Part shown: one piece after another, positions 34,044 through 42,322 of the stretch
How positions within the stretch are numbered: position 1 is the first letter of the stretch
Layout: the number at the start of each line of letters is the position of its first letter
NCBI RefSeq assembly: GCF_003287935.1
Contig: NZ_CP030287.1
Coordinates: 5,349,022-5,413,021 of the forward strand
Origin: Streptomyces sp. ICC1
GTDB taxonomy: Bacteria > Actinomycetota > Actinomycetes > Streptomycetales > Streptomycetaceae
DNA length: 64,000 nucleotides
Direction: 5' to 3'
The notes under the pieces: generated by a model
What the model was told of the DNA's origin: nothing
Database searches by the model: none
Seen by the model: only the letters and a program-made list of their open reading frames with translations
Program-made: the position numbers and the translations under genes

Positions 34044-34073
34044 CGGCCCCGGCTCGTTTGAGTTGGGGCTTTG
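34044..34073 (+). terminator. Terminator-like hairpin before the tRNA
   Basis: ggccccggctcgtttgagtt then ggggcttt forms GCCCC/GGGGC and CTC/GAG pairs followed by TTT. It ends four bases before the tRNA acceptor stem. Confidence 0.45.
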
Positions 34074-34077
34074 CGCT

Positions 34078-34151
34078 GCCCCCGTAACTCAGATGGCCGG
34101 AGCGCCGCTCTCCAAAACCAGATGTCGCAGGTTCGAAGCCTGCCGGGGGCT
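34078..34151 (+). tRNA. tRNA-Trp(CCA)-like gene
   Basis: Cloverleaf by eye: acceptor gcccccg / cgggggc (7/7), D-loop with GG, anticodon loop CTCCAAA giving anticodon CCA (34112-34114), variable loop atgtc, T-arm gcagg-TTCGAAG-cctgc (perfect), discriminator T, no encoded CCA. Mismatches occur at 10-25 and at two anticodon-stem pairs, so it is divergent or decaying. It is unlike the usual Streptomyces tRNA-Trp, which starts AGGGGCG, and lies inside the insertion, so it is probably phage-derived. Confidence 0.65.
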
Positions 34152-34168
34152 CACCGACGGCTAGATCA

Positions 34169-34258
34169 ATGGCGTACCCGGCAACGGGGACGTACTACTA
34201 CGCGCTCGCCGCAGGGTTGACCATGGCACTCGCCTGCGGGACTTACTGCTACGGGTGA
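34169..34258 (+). CDS. Tiny 29-residue ORF, hydrophobic and Tyr/Cys-rich
   Basis: ATG 34169 encodes MAYPATGTYYYALAAGLTMA then LACGTYCYG. The middle could span a membrane. Its stop overlaps the GTG at 34255 at the head of the primase remnant, like small genes in phage replication operons. No ribosome site is obvious; coding is uncertain. Confidence 0.35.
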   Translation: MAYPATGTYYYALAAGLTMALACGTYCYG

Positions 34259-34740
34259 GATCACGGGATATGGATCCGGAGACGGAGGTTGGATTCCTTC
34301 GCTTTCGACGGCTGGACCGCATACCCAATGCGCTTGCGCACGTCCCCGCGGACAGGGGCCGCCATTTCGACGGCCGGCGTCGGTCTGGGCTTCGTCCTCA
34401 GCGACGAGGACGACATCGTGTGCATCGACCTGGACCACTGCTTGAACCCGCTTACGGGCCGCCTGGCGCCGTGGGCAGCCGCCATCGTGCGCGACGCGGG
34501 CACCACCAACGTAGAGGTGTCCCCGTCCGGCGATGGACTGCGTATCTGGGGCCGTGCGGACGTCCGACAGGACGCCGCATCCGACGCCCCGACGGTACGG
34601 CCGTGGAGATCTACAGGACCGGCCGCTACGTCGCACTGACGGGGCGCTGGCATGGCAACGCCCCGTCAGGGCTTGGCGACGTCTCAGAGGCCTTGCGCGT
34701 CTTGTCGGTCACGGCGGCATTCGTCCATGAAGTCGCGGAA
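34259..34740 (+). pseudogene. Decayed primase/polymerase (Prim-Pol-like) fragment
   Basis: In one frame: FAFDGWTAYPMRL and GLGFVLSDEDDIVCIDLDHCLNP-TGRLAPWAAAIVRDAGTTNVEVSPSGDGLRIWGRA. In the next: PDGTAVEIYRTGRYVALTGRWH-GNAPSGLGDVSE. Together these follow the order of actinophage and plasmid bifunctional primase/polymerase N-terminal domains: DLDH metal site, SPSG-G-H/R-IW, and a Y-T-RY-ALTG strand. A frameshift near 34560-34590 separates the halves, and the helicase or C-terminal part is absent. Confidence 0.7.
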
Positions 34741-35704
34741 CGATCGCACGGCGCGCTTGGCCTTCTGGCTGAGTGGCGGAACCTGATCAAGCGCGTAAGA
34801 CGCGACATGCTTGACGCCACCGATGGTGGCGAGTCCCACGGCGACTCATCCGACGGTTTCCATCTGCCGGTGCTGGGCGCTCGGCCCGACCACAGCGAAT
34901 GTGATCGAAACCGAGAGACGCCCCCGACGGGCCGTTCAGGCGCAGACTGGATACAAGGCCACCTCTCCAGCCAAGGATGGCGATACGTTGTGGGGAGCAA
35001 CCAGACTGGTTCTTCCGATCCGACCACTACCTGCGCATGGGCTCGGCCGACGGCCTGCCCGGCCCCACCGACGCCTGGATCACGCTGGCCGGCCTGGCCC
35101 CGCGAGACCAAGCGCATCCGGCTGGGCACGCTGATGACCGCCGGCACCTTCCGGCTGCCCGGCGTCCTCACCGGCCTGTGGGCCACCGAGGCCGGCTCCA
35201 GCTTCGGCTACCAGGGAGTCCACTACCAGGTGGAGAACTCCCCGGCGCTGCCCAAGCCGGCCCAGGAGAAGATCCCCGTCCTGATCGGCGGCCACGGCGC
35301 GAAGCGCACGCCGCGCCTCGCCGCGCAGGACGCCGACGAGTTCAACATGCCGTTCGCCTCGATCGCGGACAGCGAGCGCCAGTTCGGCCGGGTCCGTGCG
35401 GCCGCCGAGGAGGCCGGCCGCAAGGCCGACGACCTCGTCTGCTCCAACGGCCTCGTCGTGTGCGTGGGCAAGGACGACGCCGAGGTGGCCCGGCGGGCCG
35501 CCGCCATCGGCCGCGACGTGGACGAGCTCAAGGCCATCGGCCTGGCGGGCTCCCCGGCCGAGGTCGTGGAGCGGATCGGCGCCTACGGGGCGGTGGGCTC
35601 CTCGCGCCTCTACCTCCACCTGCTCGACCTCGGCGACCTGGACCACCTGGAGCTGATCTCGGCCCGGGTCCTGTCCCAGCTCGGCTGAGACGGGAGCGTC
35701 AGCC

Positions 35705-36658
35705 GTGCCCCGCGCGTCCCGCCCGCTCGCCGAGGCCCTGGCCGGCCAGGGCCCCGGCCCCGGCCCCGGCGCCGTGATTCTGGACGGCGGGCTGAGCAAC
35801 CAGCTCGCCGCCCAGGGCTGCGACCTGTCCGGCGGCCTGTGGACGGGCCGCGTGCTCGCCGAGCGGCCCGAGCAGGTGGCGGCCGCGCACGCCGCGTACG
35901 CGCGGGCGGGCGCGCAGGTGCTGATCACCGCGAGCTACCAGGTGGGCTACGCCGCCTTCGCCCGCCACGGCTATGGCCCGGAGCGCACCACGGCCCTGCT
36001 GCGCCGCAGCGTGCGCCTCGCCGTCCGGGCGGCGCGGGAGGCGGACCGCGAGGTGTGGGTCGCCGCGTCCGTGGGCCCGTACGGGGCGGTGCTGGCGGAC
36101 GGCTCCGAGTACCGCGGCCGGTACGGGCTGAGCGTGCGGGAGCTGGCGGACTTCCACCGCCCCCGCGTCGAGGCGCTGCTGGCCGAGGGGCCGGACGTAC
36201 TGGCGCTGGAGACGATCCCGGACGCCGTCGAGGCGCGCGCCCTGCTCGCGGTCCTCGAGGAGACGGGTGCCCGTGCGTGGCTGAGCTACACCGTGGCGGA
36301 CGGCCTGACCCGGGCCGGCGGGTCGCAGGCCGAGGCCTTCGCCCTGGCCGCCGGGTCCCCGCAGGTCATCGCGGTCGGCGTCAACTGCTGCGCGCCCGGG
36401 GAGGTGCTGCCGGCGCTCGAAGCGGCGGCGGACGTCACGGGGAAGCCGCTGGTGGCCTACCCGAACGACGGCTCGGTCTGGGAACCCGCGACCGGGTCCT
36501 GGCGGTCCCCGGCCGCCGAGCCGCCCTGGCCCACGGCCGACTGGCTGCGGGCCGGGGCCCGCCTCGTCGGCGGCTGCTGCCGGATCGGCCCGCACCGCAT
36601 CGCGGCCCTCGCCGCCCTCACGTCCCCCGCGCCCCCGAGCCGGCCCGAGCGGGCCTGA
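35705..36658 (+). CDS. mmuM: Homocysteine S-methyltransferase
   Basis: 317 residues from GTG 35705. Hcy-binding TIM barrel: AVILDGGLSNQLAAQGCDL at the start, VLITASYQVGYAAFARHGYG, VWVAASVGPYGAVLADGSEYRGRYG, and LALETIPDAVEARALL. All three zinc/homocysteine Cys are in place: GVNCCAP mid-protein and GGCCRIGP near the end. It methylates homocysteine to methionine using S-methylmethionine or SAM as donor, in the cytoplasm. Single gene with a 16-bp gap after the pseudogene. Confidence 0.93.
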   Translation: MPRASRPLAEALAGQGPGPGPGAVILDGGLSNQLAAQGCDLSGGLWTGRVLAERPEQVAAAHAAYARAGAQVLITASYQVGYAAFARHGYGPERTTALLRRSVRLAVRAAREADREVWVAASVGPYGAVLADGSEYRGRYGLSVRELADFHRPRVEALLAEGPDVLALETIPDAVEARALLAVLEETGARAWLSYTVADGLTRAGGSQAEAFALAAGSPQVIAVGVNCCAPGEVLPALEAAADVTGKPLVAYPNDGSVWEPATGSWRSPAAEPPWPTADWLRAGARLVGGCCRIGPHRIAALAALTSPAPPSRPERA

Positions 36659-36725
36659 GCCGAGCCGGGAGCCGGAGTCGAGCCGGGAGCCTGAGCCGAG
36701 CCGGGAGCCGGAGCCCGCCCGGGAG
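36659..36725. repeat. Short tandem repeat between convergent genes
   Basis: gccgagccgggagccggagt-type units are repeated about four times between the mmuM stop and the DUF4188 stop. No terminator with a clean stem was found. Confidence 0.6.
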
Positions 36726-37232
36726 CTACGCCGCCGGGTTCGAACGGTGGGCGAAGCGGGCGGCCGCCCGGCGGCCGCGGGCTTCGATGGGGAGCACCCC
36801 GGTGGCCGCGCCCAGCCCGTAGGGAGGCATGTCGGCGTAGATCGACTCGTACGAGCCCTCGGGCGCGATGTACGACTCGTGCCACAGGCCCACGTGGCCG
36901 CGGACCTTGCCGGCGCGCTCCTTGCGGTTGACGATCGCCCAGACCCGGTGGTGGAACATGTCCGGGGCCGCGGCGTAGGCGTAGAGCTTCTCCTTGGACT
37001 CCCAGTACTGGACCACGTAGTACGTGCGCGGCGAACCGGTGAGCAGGACGTGGCCGAGCAGTCCCCGGCCCCTGTCCCCGGCCAGCTCGCGGAGCATGCG
37101 CGGCATGGCGAGCAGGACCGGCACCCAGTGGTGCACGGCCCAGAAGTGGTTGATGCGCATGCCGATCAGCAGGACGACGACGTCGCCCTCGGCGGCCGCG
37201 GTGGTGTGGCCCGGTAACGGCTTCGCGGACAC
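36726..37232 (-). CDS. DUF4188 family protein (monooxygenase-like fold)
   Basis: 168 residues from GTG 37232, with GGGAGG five bases upstream. GDVVVLLIGMRINHFWAVHHWVPVLLAMPRMLRELA and YYVVQYWESKEKLYAYAAAPDMFHHRVW are DUF4188 hallmarks, a ferredoxin-like dimeric alpha/beta barrel related to small heme-free monooxygenases. Divergent from a MerR regulator with a shared operator region; in Streptomyces this pair is recurrent, so the regulator probably controls this gene in response to an unknown small molecule. Confidence 0.88.
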   Translation of the reverse strand: MSAKPLPGHTTAAAEGDVVVLLIGMRINHFWAVHHWVPVLLAMPRMLRELAGDRGRGLLGHVLLTGSPRTYYVVQYWESKEKLYAYAAAPDMFHHRVWAIVNRKERAGKVRGHVGLWHESYIAPEGSYESIYADMPPYGLGAATGVLPIEARGRRAAARFAHRSNPAA

Positions 37233-37252
37233 TCTGCCTCCCGATCTCCTGG

Positions 37253-37300
37253 TTGGATAGCGGCACTGTCCGTGCACGGTTGGATAGTGGCACTCTCCAA
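37253..37300. promoter_or_regulatory. Twin operator-like repeats between DUF4188 and MerR genes
   Basis: TTGGATAGCGGCACTGTCC (37253-37271) and TTGGATAGTGGCACTCTCCA (37280-37299) are near-identical direct copies. Each is itself a dyad (TTGGA-AGTG-CACT-TCCAA). Such a dyad placed in the divergent promoter fits the binding site of the MerR-type regulator starting at 37316. Confidence 0.75.
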
Positions 37301-37315
37301 GGGAAGGTTCAAGAG

Positions 37316-37957
37316 ATGCGGCTGGCGGAGTTGAGCGAACGCAGTGGCGTCTCGACCGCGACGATCAAGTACTACCTGCGCGAGGGGCTGCTGGCGCCCG
37401 GGCACCGGGTCACCGCGACGACCGCCGAGTACGGCGAGGAGCACCTGCGGCGGCTGCGGCTGGTCCGCGCGCTGATCCAGGTCGGCGGGATACCGGTGGC
37501 GAAGGCCCGGGAGGTGCTCGCGCACGTCGACGACGAGAGCCTGGGCCGGACGATCCGGATGGGCGCCGCGCTGTGGGCGCTGCCGCAGGGGCCCGACCCG
37601 GACGAGGAGGACGAGGCGGTGGCCCGCGCGCGCCGCGAGGTGGACCGGCTGCTGGAGACGCTGGGCTGGTCGACGGCCCGGGAGTTGGGCGACCTGTCGC
37701 CCGTCCACCGGTCGCTGGTGGTGTCCGTGGCCTCGCTCGTGCGCCTCGGCTATCCGTGGGACGCCGAGCTGATGGCCCCGTACGCCGAGCTCATGTACCG
37801 GGCGGCCGTGCGCGACCTGGACTTCGTGGACACCTACCCCTCGGAGTCGGAGAAGGTGGAGGCCGTGGTGGCGGCGGCCGTCCTGTTCCAGCCGGTGCTC
37901 AAGGCCCTGCACCGGCTGGCGCAGGAGGAGGAGTCGGCCCGGCGCTACGGGCTCTGA
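37316..37957 (+). CDS. MerR family transcriptional regulator
   Basis: 213 residues from ATG 37316, with GGGAAGG upstream; the longer GTG start would place the operator inside the gene. MRLAELSERSGVSTATIKYYLREGLLAPG is the winged helix-turn-helix, followed by the coiled dimerisation helix (LRRLRLVRALIQVGGIPVAKAREVLAHV). The C-terminal ~110 residues are an all-helical effector domain without Cys pairs, so the signal is probably organic rather than metal. It probably autoregulates through the repeats at 37253-37300. Confidence 0.92.
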   Translation: MRLAELSERSGVSTATIKYYLREGLLAPGHRVTATTAEYGEEHLRRLRLVRALIQVGGIPVAKAREVLAHVDDESLGRTIRMGAALWALPQGPDPDEEDEAVARARREVDRLLETLGWSTARELGDLSPVHRSLVVSVASLVRLGYPWDAELMAPYAELMYRAAVRDLDFVDTYPSESEKVEAVVAAAVLFQPVLKALHRLAQEEESARRYGL

Positions 37958-38053
37958 CGCCGGCCGGGCCGGCGGCGGCGGGCGGGGCGGCGGGCGGCGG
38001 GCCGGGCGAAAATGGGGCGCGGTCAGCCCCTGTGGCCAGGGAGAATCGGCAGC

Positions 38054-39550
38054 GTGTTCCTGACGATATCCACCACCGGTTCCCCCGAACGACCCGCCAC
38101 CGACCTGGGCTTCCTGCTGCACAAGCATCCCGGCAAGGCGCAGTCGTTCTCCACCTCCCACGGCACCGCCCACGTCTTCTACCCCGAAGCCACGGCCGAG
38201 CGGTGCACGGCGGGCCTGCTCCTGGAGGTGGATCCCGTCGCGCTCGTGCGGCGCGGCCAGGGCAAGGGCCGGGGCGGTACGCCCGACGCGGCGCTCGCGC
38301 AGTACGTCAACGACCGTCCGTACGCCGCCTCCTCGCTGCTGGCCGTCGCGCTGAGCGGTGTGTTCCGCAGTGCGCTGGCCGGTCAGTGCACCGCCAGGCC
38401 GGAGCTGGTGGACGAGGTCCGCCCGCTGCGCGTCGAGATCCCGGCCCTGCCCGCCCGGGGTGGCGCGGACCTCGTGCGCAGGCTGTTCGGCCCGCTCGGC
38501 TGGGCCACGGTCTCGGTCACGCCGGTCCCGCTCGACGAGACGTTCCCCGAGTGGGGCGACTCCCGGTACGTGCGCCTGGTCCTGGAGGGCGAGCTGCGCC
38601 TCTCCGACGCGCTGCGCGGCCTGTACGTCCTGCTGCCCGTCCTGGACGACGCCAAGCACTACTGGATCGCCGCCGACGAGGTGGACAAGCTGCTGCGGGC
38701 CGGAGAGGGCTGGCTCGCCGGGCACCCCGAGAGCGGGCTGATCACCTCCCGCTACCTGGCCCGGCACAAGCGGCTGACGCAGGACGCCCTGGAGCGCCTG
38801 GAGCTGGTCCGCCTCGCCGAGGCCGACGGCAGCGAGGTCGAGGAGCTCGACAACGCGGTCGGAGAGGCCGATGAGGACGATGCGGCGGCGGAGCGGACGG
38901 TACCGCTCGCGGTGCGGCGTCGCGAGGCGATCCTCGCCGCGCTGCGCTCCGCCGGGGCCGCCCGCGTCCTGGACCTGGGCTGCGGCCAGGGCCAGCTGGT
39001 GCAGGCGCTGCTGAAGGATCCGGCGTACACCGAGATCGTCGGCGTGGACGTGTCCATCCGGGCGCTGAACCTCGCCGCCAAGCGGCTGCGCCTCGAGCGG
39101 ATGGGGGAGCGGCAGAGCTCCCGCGTCCGCCTGACGCAGGGCTCGCTCGCGTACACCGACAAGCGGCTCGCGGGCTACGACGCGGCCGTGCTCAGCGAGG
39201 TCATCGAGCACCTGGACCTGGAGCGGCTGCCCGCCCTGGAGTACGCGGTGTTCGGCTCGGCCCGCCCCCGCACGGTCCTCGTGACCACGCCGAACGTCGA
39301 GTACAACGTCCGCTGGGAGACGCTGCCCGCCGGGCACGTCCGGCACGGCGACCACCGCTTCGAGTGGACCCGCGAGGAGTTCCGGGCCTGGGCCGGCCAG
39401 GTCGCCGACCGGCACGGCTACTCCGTCGCGTACGTCCCCGTCGGCGACGACGACCCCGAGGTGGGGCCGCCGACCCAGATGGCCGTCTTCACCCTGACCA
39501 CCGGCACCGCTGACACCACCGACACCCCGAAGGAGGGCGAGGCAGCATGA
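38054..39550 (+). CDS. hen1: 3'-terminal RNA ribose 2'-O-methyltransferase Hen1
   Basis: 498 residues from GTG 38054 (FLTISTTG). The N-terminal half is the bacterial Hen1_L domain (DLGFLLHKHPGKAQSFSTSHGTAHVFYPEA... DDAKHYWIAADEVDKLL). The C-terminal methyltransferase has SAM motif VLDLGCGQGQLVQALL and the metal-binding E-V-I-E-H (E382, E385, H386) plus a later His pair in HVRHGDHRFEW. It methylates the 2'-OH at cleaved RNA 3' ends before sealing, so that repaired tRNA resists re-cleavage by ribotoxins. It overlaps pnkp by 4 nt (ATGA), as in other Hen1-Pnkp RNA-repair operons. Confidence 0.96.
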   Translation: MFLTISTTGSPERPATDLGFLLHKHPGKAQSFSTSHGTAHVFYPEATAERCTAGLLLEVDPVALVRRGQGKGRGGTPDAALAQYVNDRPYAASSLLAVALSGVFRSALAGQCTARPELVDEVRPLRVEIPALPARGGADLVRRLFGPLGWATVSVTPVPLDETFPEWGDSRYVRLVLEGELRLSDALRGLYVLLPVLDDAKHYWIAADEVDKLLRAGEGWLAGHPESGLITSRYLARHKRLTQDALERLELVRLAEADGSEVEELDNAVGEADEDDAAAERTVPLAVRRREAILAALRSAGAARVLDLGCGQGQLVQALLKDPAYTEIVGVDVSIRALNLAAKRLRLERMGERQSSRVRLTQGSLAYTDKRLAGYDAAVLSEVIEHLDLERLPALEYAVFGSARPRTVLVTTPNVEYNVRWETLPAGHVRHGDHRFEWTREEFRAWAGQVADRHGYSVAYVPVGDDDPEVGPPTQMAVFTLTTGTADTTDTPKEGEAA

Positions 39551-42180
39551 CCACCGACATCGCCGTCGACACCGACACCCCCACCACCCGGGGACGCGTA
39601 CTTCCCGTCACCGACCTGTCCCTCGTCGTCCTGATCGGGGCCACCGGCTCGGGCAAGTCCACCTTCGCCCGCGCCCACTTCAAGCCCACCGAGGTGATCT
39701 CCTCCGACTACTGCCGGGGCCTGGTCGCCGACGACGAGAACGACCAGGGCGCCAGCAAGGACGCCTTCGCGGTCCTGCACTACATCGCGGGCAAGCGCCT
39801 CGCCGCCGGCCGCCTCACCGTGATCGACGCCACCAGCGTCCAGGCGGAGTCCCGCCGGCAGCTGGTCCAGCTCGCCCGCGAGCACGACGTCCTGCCCATC
39901 GCGATCGTCCTCGACATGCCCGAGGAGGTCTGCGCGGAGCGCAACGCGGGCCGCCCCGAGCGGGCCAAGCTGCCCCGCGCCGTCATCCAGCGCCACCGCC
40001 GGGACCTGCGCCGCTCGCTGCGCGGCCTGGAGCGCGAGGGCTTCCGCAAGGTGCACGTACTGCGTACGCCGGAGGAGGCCGAGTCGGCCGAGGTGGTCCT
40101 GGAGAAGCGATTCAACGACCTCACCCACCTCACCGGCCCCTTCGACATCATCGGTGACATCCACGGCTGTTCCTCCGAGCTGGAGACCCTGCTCGCCAAG
40201 CTCGGCTACGAGGACGGGGCCCACCCCGAGGGCCGTACCGCCGTCTTCGTCGGCGACCTCGTCGACCGCGGCCCGGACAGCCCCGGCGTGCTGCGCCGCG
40301 TGATGGGCATGGTCGGCTCCGGCAACGCCCTGTGCGTGCCCGGGAACCACGAGAACAAGCTCGGCCGCCACCTCAAGGGGTCCAAGGTCCAGCGGACCCA
40401 CGGCCTCGCCGAGACCATCGCACAGCTCGCCGAGGAGCCGGAGGAGTTCGTCGAGGAGGTCCGCGCCTTCATCAGGGGCCTGGTCAGCCACTACGTCCTC
40501 GACGGCGGGAAGCTCGTGGTCTGCCACGCCGGGCTGCCCGAGAAGTACCACGGCCGCACCTCCGGCCGGGTGCGCTCGCACGCGCTGTACGGGGAGACCA
40601 CGGGCGAGACCGACGAGTTCGGCCTGCCCGTGCGCTACCCGTGGGCCGAGGACTACCGGGGCAAGGCCGTCGTGGTCTACGGCCACACCCCGGTCCCGAA
40701 CACCGCCTGGATCAACAACACCATCTGCCTGGACACCGGAGCCGTCTTCGGCGGCAAGATGACCGCCCTGCGCTGGCCCGAGCGCGAACTGGTCGACGTA
40801 CCGGCCGAGAAGGTCTGGTACGAGCCGGTCAAGCCGCTCGCCACCGAGGCGCCGGGCGGGCCATGGGGGTCCCCCCGGACGGAGTCTGGGGGTGGGCGTC
40901 CGCTCGACCTGGCCGACGTCAGCGGCCGCCGGATCGTCGAGACCCGGCACCTGGGCAACGTCAACGTCCGCGAGGAGAACGCGGCGGCGGCCCTGGAGGT
41001 CATGAGCCGATTCGCCGTGGACCCGCGGCTGGTGCCGTACCTGCCGCCGACCATGGCGCCGACCGCCACCTCGAAGGAGGCCGGCTATCTGGAGCACCCG
41101 GCCGAGGCCTTCGAGCAGTACCGCAAGGACGGCATCGCCCAGGTCGTGTGCGAGGAGAAGCACATGGGTTCCCGCGCCACCGTGCTGGTCTGCAAGGACG
41201 CCGACGCGGCCCGCGAGCGCTTCGGGGTCGGGGGTACCTCCCACGCCGAAGGCTGTGGGGGAGGCCCCACCGGGTCCGTCTACACCCGTACCGGGCGGCC
41301 CTTCTTCAAGGAGGCCGAGGTCACCGAGGAGGTTCTCGCCCGGCTCCGCGCGGCGATCACCGACGCCGGCCTGTGGGAGGAGCTGGACACCGACTGGCTG
41401 CTCATCGACGGCGAGCTGCTGCCCTGGTCGCTGAAGTCCGGCGGCCTGCTGCGCAGCCAGTACGCCGCCGTGGGCGCGGCCTCGGCCGCCGTCTTCCCGG
41501 ACGCCCTGGCCGCCCTGGCGGCGGCCGGCGCCCGGGGCGTCGACACCGCCGAGCTCCTGGAGCGCCAGCACGGACGCGCCGCCGACGCGGCGAAGTTCAC
41601 CGACGCCTACCGGCGCTACTGCTGGACCACCGACGGGCTCGACGGCGTACGGTTCGCCCCGTTCCAGCTGCTGGCCTCGGCCGGGCGCTCGCTGGCGGCC
41701 GTGCCCCACGACGAGCAGCTGTTCTGGCTGGACCGGCTCGTCGCCGCCGACGAGGCGTCCGCCACCGGGCTGCTGCGCCGCACCGGCCGGATCCTGGTCG
41801 ACACGGCCGACGAGGCCTCGCTGCGGGCGGGCACCGACTGGTGGCTGGAGCTGACGGCCGCCGGCGGCGAGGGCATGGTGGTCAAGCCGCTCCAGGCGTA
41901 CGCCAAGGACGGCAAGGGCCGCCTGGTCCAGCCCGGGGTCAAGGTGCGCGGGCAGGAGTACCTGCGGATCATCTACGGCCCGGAGTACACGCGCCCGGAC
42001 CACCTGGAGCGGCTGCGCCAGCGCCACCTCGGGCACAAGCGCTCCCTCGCCCTGCGCGAGTACGCGCTCGGGCTGGAGGCGCTGGACCGGCTGGCGGCGC
42101 AGGAGCCGCTGTGGCGGGTCCACGAGGCGGTCTTCGCGGTCCTCGCGCTGGAGTCGGAGCCGGTGGACCCGCGGCTCTGA
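39547..42180 (+). CDS. pnkp: Polynucleotide kinase-phosphatase-ligase Pnkp
   Basis: 877 residues in three modules. 5'-kinase (P-loop GATGSGKST, ~residue 30). Metallophosphoesterase 2',3'-phosphatase (GDIHGC, GDLVDRGPDS, GNHENK, YGHTPV; ~200-430). Adenylyltransferase (~460-877) with AMP-accepting Lys538 in EEKHMGS and EGMVVK late. With Hen1 it repairs RNA cut by ribotoxins. Unusual: two GC-rich palindromic repeats are carried in frame at 40863-40904 (residues ~438-452, GSPRTESGGG) and 41229-41268 (~560-573, GGTSHAEGCGGG), both at domain linkers or loops. These bring the length above the usual ~850. Confidence 0.95.
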   Translation: MTTDIAVDTDTPTTRGRVLPVTDLSLVVLIGATGSGKSTFARAHFKPTEVISSDYCRGLVADDENDQGASKDAFAVLHYIAGKRLAAGRLTVIDATSVQAESRRQLVQLAREHDVLPIAIVLDMPEEVCAERNAGRPERAKLPRAVIQRHRRDLRRSLRGLEREGFRKVHVLRTPEEAESAEVVLEKRFNDLTHLTGPFDIIGDIHGCSSELETLLAKLGYEDGAHPEGRTAVFVGDLVDRGPDSPGVLRRVMGMVGSGNALCVPGNHENKLGRHLKGSKVQRTHGLAETIAQLAEEPEEFVEEVRAFIRGLVSHYVLDGGKLVVCHAGLPEKYHGRTSGRVRSHALYGETTGETDEFGLPVRYPWAEDYRGKAVVVYGHTPVPNTAWINNTICLDTGAVFGGKMTALRWPERELVDVPAEKVWYEPVKPLATEAPGGPWGSPRTESGGGRPLDLADVSGRRIVETRHLGNVNVREENAAAALEVMSRFAVDPRLVPYLPPTMAPTATSKEAGYLEHPAEAFEQYRKDGIAQVVCEEKHMGSRATVLVCKDADAARERFGVGGTSHAEGCGGGPTGSVYTRTGRPFFKEAEVTEEVLARLRAAITDAGLWEELDTDWLLIDGELLPWSLKSGGLLRSQYAAVGAASAAVFPDALAALAAAGARGVDTAELLERQHGRAADAAKFTDAYRRYCWTTDGLDGVRFAPFQLLASAGRSLAAVPHDEQLFWLDRLVAADEASATGLLRRTGRILVDTADEASLRAGTDWWLELTAAGGEGMVVKPLQAYAKDGKGRLVQPGVKVRGQEYLRIIYGPEYTRPDHLERLRQRHLGHKRSLALREYALGLEALDRLAAQEPLWRVHEAVFAVLALESEPVDPRL
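40863..40904. repeat. Palindromic Streptomyces repeat inside pnkp (copy 1)
   Basis: gggggtccccccggacggag then tctgggggtggg is the ggggg-tcccc-type repeat normally found between Streptomyces genes. Its length keeps the frame and falls between the phosphatase and ligase modules. Confidence 0.7.
41229..41268. repeat. Palindromic Streptomyces repeat inside pnkp (copy 2)
   Basis: cgggggtacctcccacgccg then aaggctgtgggggaggcc is another common intergenic repeat type, read in frame as part of the ligase module in a surface loop 20 residues after the catalytic Lys. Confidence 0.7.
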
Positions 42181-42322
42181 CGCGTCAAGGAAGGGCCCCC
42201 GTACGGCCGGTCATTAGGTCGTATGGGGGAACTTTCGCGGAGAACTCCGGGAAAACCACCGGCGGGATCGTTCATCCAGGGCAGCGGAATGTCCGCGACC
42301 CTGGAAGGACGGAACGTCACCT

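Larger units (their letters stand above)
33951..35009 (+). mobile_element. Phage- or plasmid-like insertion in the LLM gene
   Basis: The inserted stretch contains a terminator-like hairpin, a tRNA-Trp-like gene, a tiny ORF and a decayed primase/polymerase, and lacks an integrase. No matching att repeats were found at the two junctions (ccactgag left, gactggttcttcc right). The contents resemble the replication end of an actinophage or integrative plasmid, left after deletion. Limits are set by where the LLM homology stops and restarts. Confidence 0.6.
33873..35688 (+). pseudogene. LLM-class F420-dependent oxidoreductase, disrupted
   Basis: The start (ATG 33873, MDLRIFTAPQQGASYDTLLSVAKATE) ends abruptly at 33950. 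The same protein resumes near 35010 (FFRSDHYLRMG-ADGLPGPTDAWITLAGLA), shifts frame at about 35098 (an extra C in gccccgcgag), continues ETKRIRLGTLMTAGTFRLPGVL, then skips about 60 family residues and joins TGLWATEAGSSFGYQGVHY... to stop at 35688. So one gene carries a ~1.06 kb insertion, a frameshift and an internal deletion. The intact family is a TIM-barrel flavin/F420 oxidoreductase of about 300 residues. The C-terminal half (DEFNMPFASIADSERQFGRV... SRLYLHLLDL) is well kept, so decay is recent. Confidence 0.82.

Noticed and set aside
35020..35688. Treating the open frame from 34255 to 35688 as one functional protein
   Set aside because: It chains a primase fragment and an oxidoreductase fragment that belong to different genes; the fusion is an accident of open frames.
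39418..42123. A 901-codon open frame opposite pnkp
   Set aside because: Antisense to the three Pnkp modules and without motifs; shadow frame.
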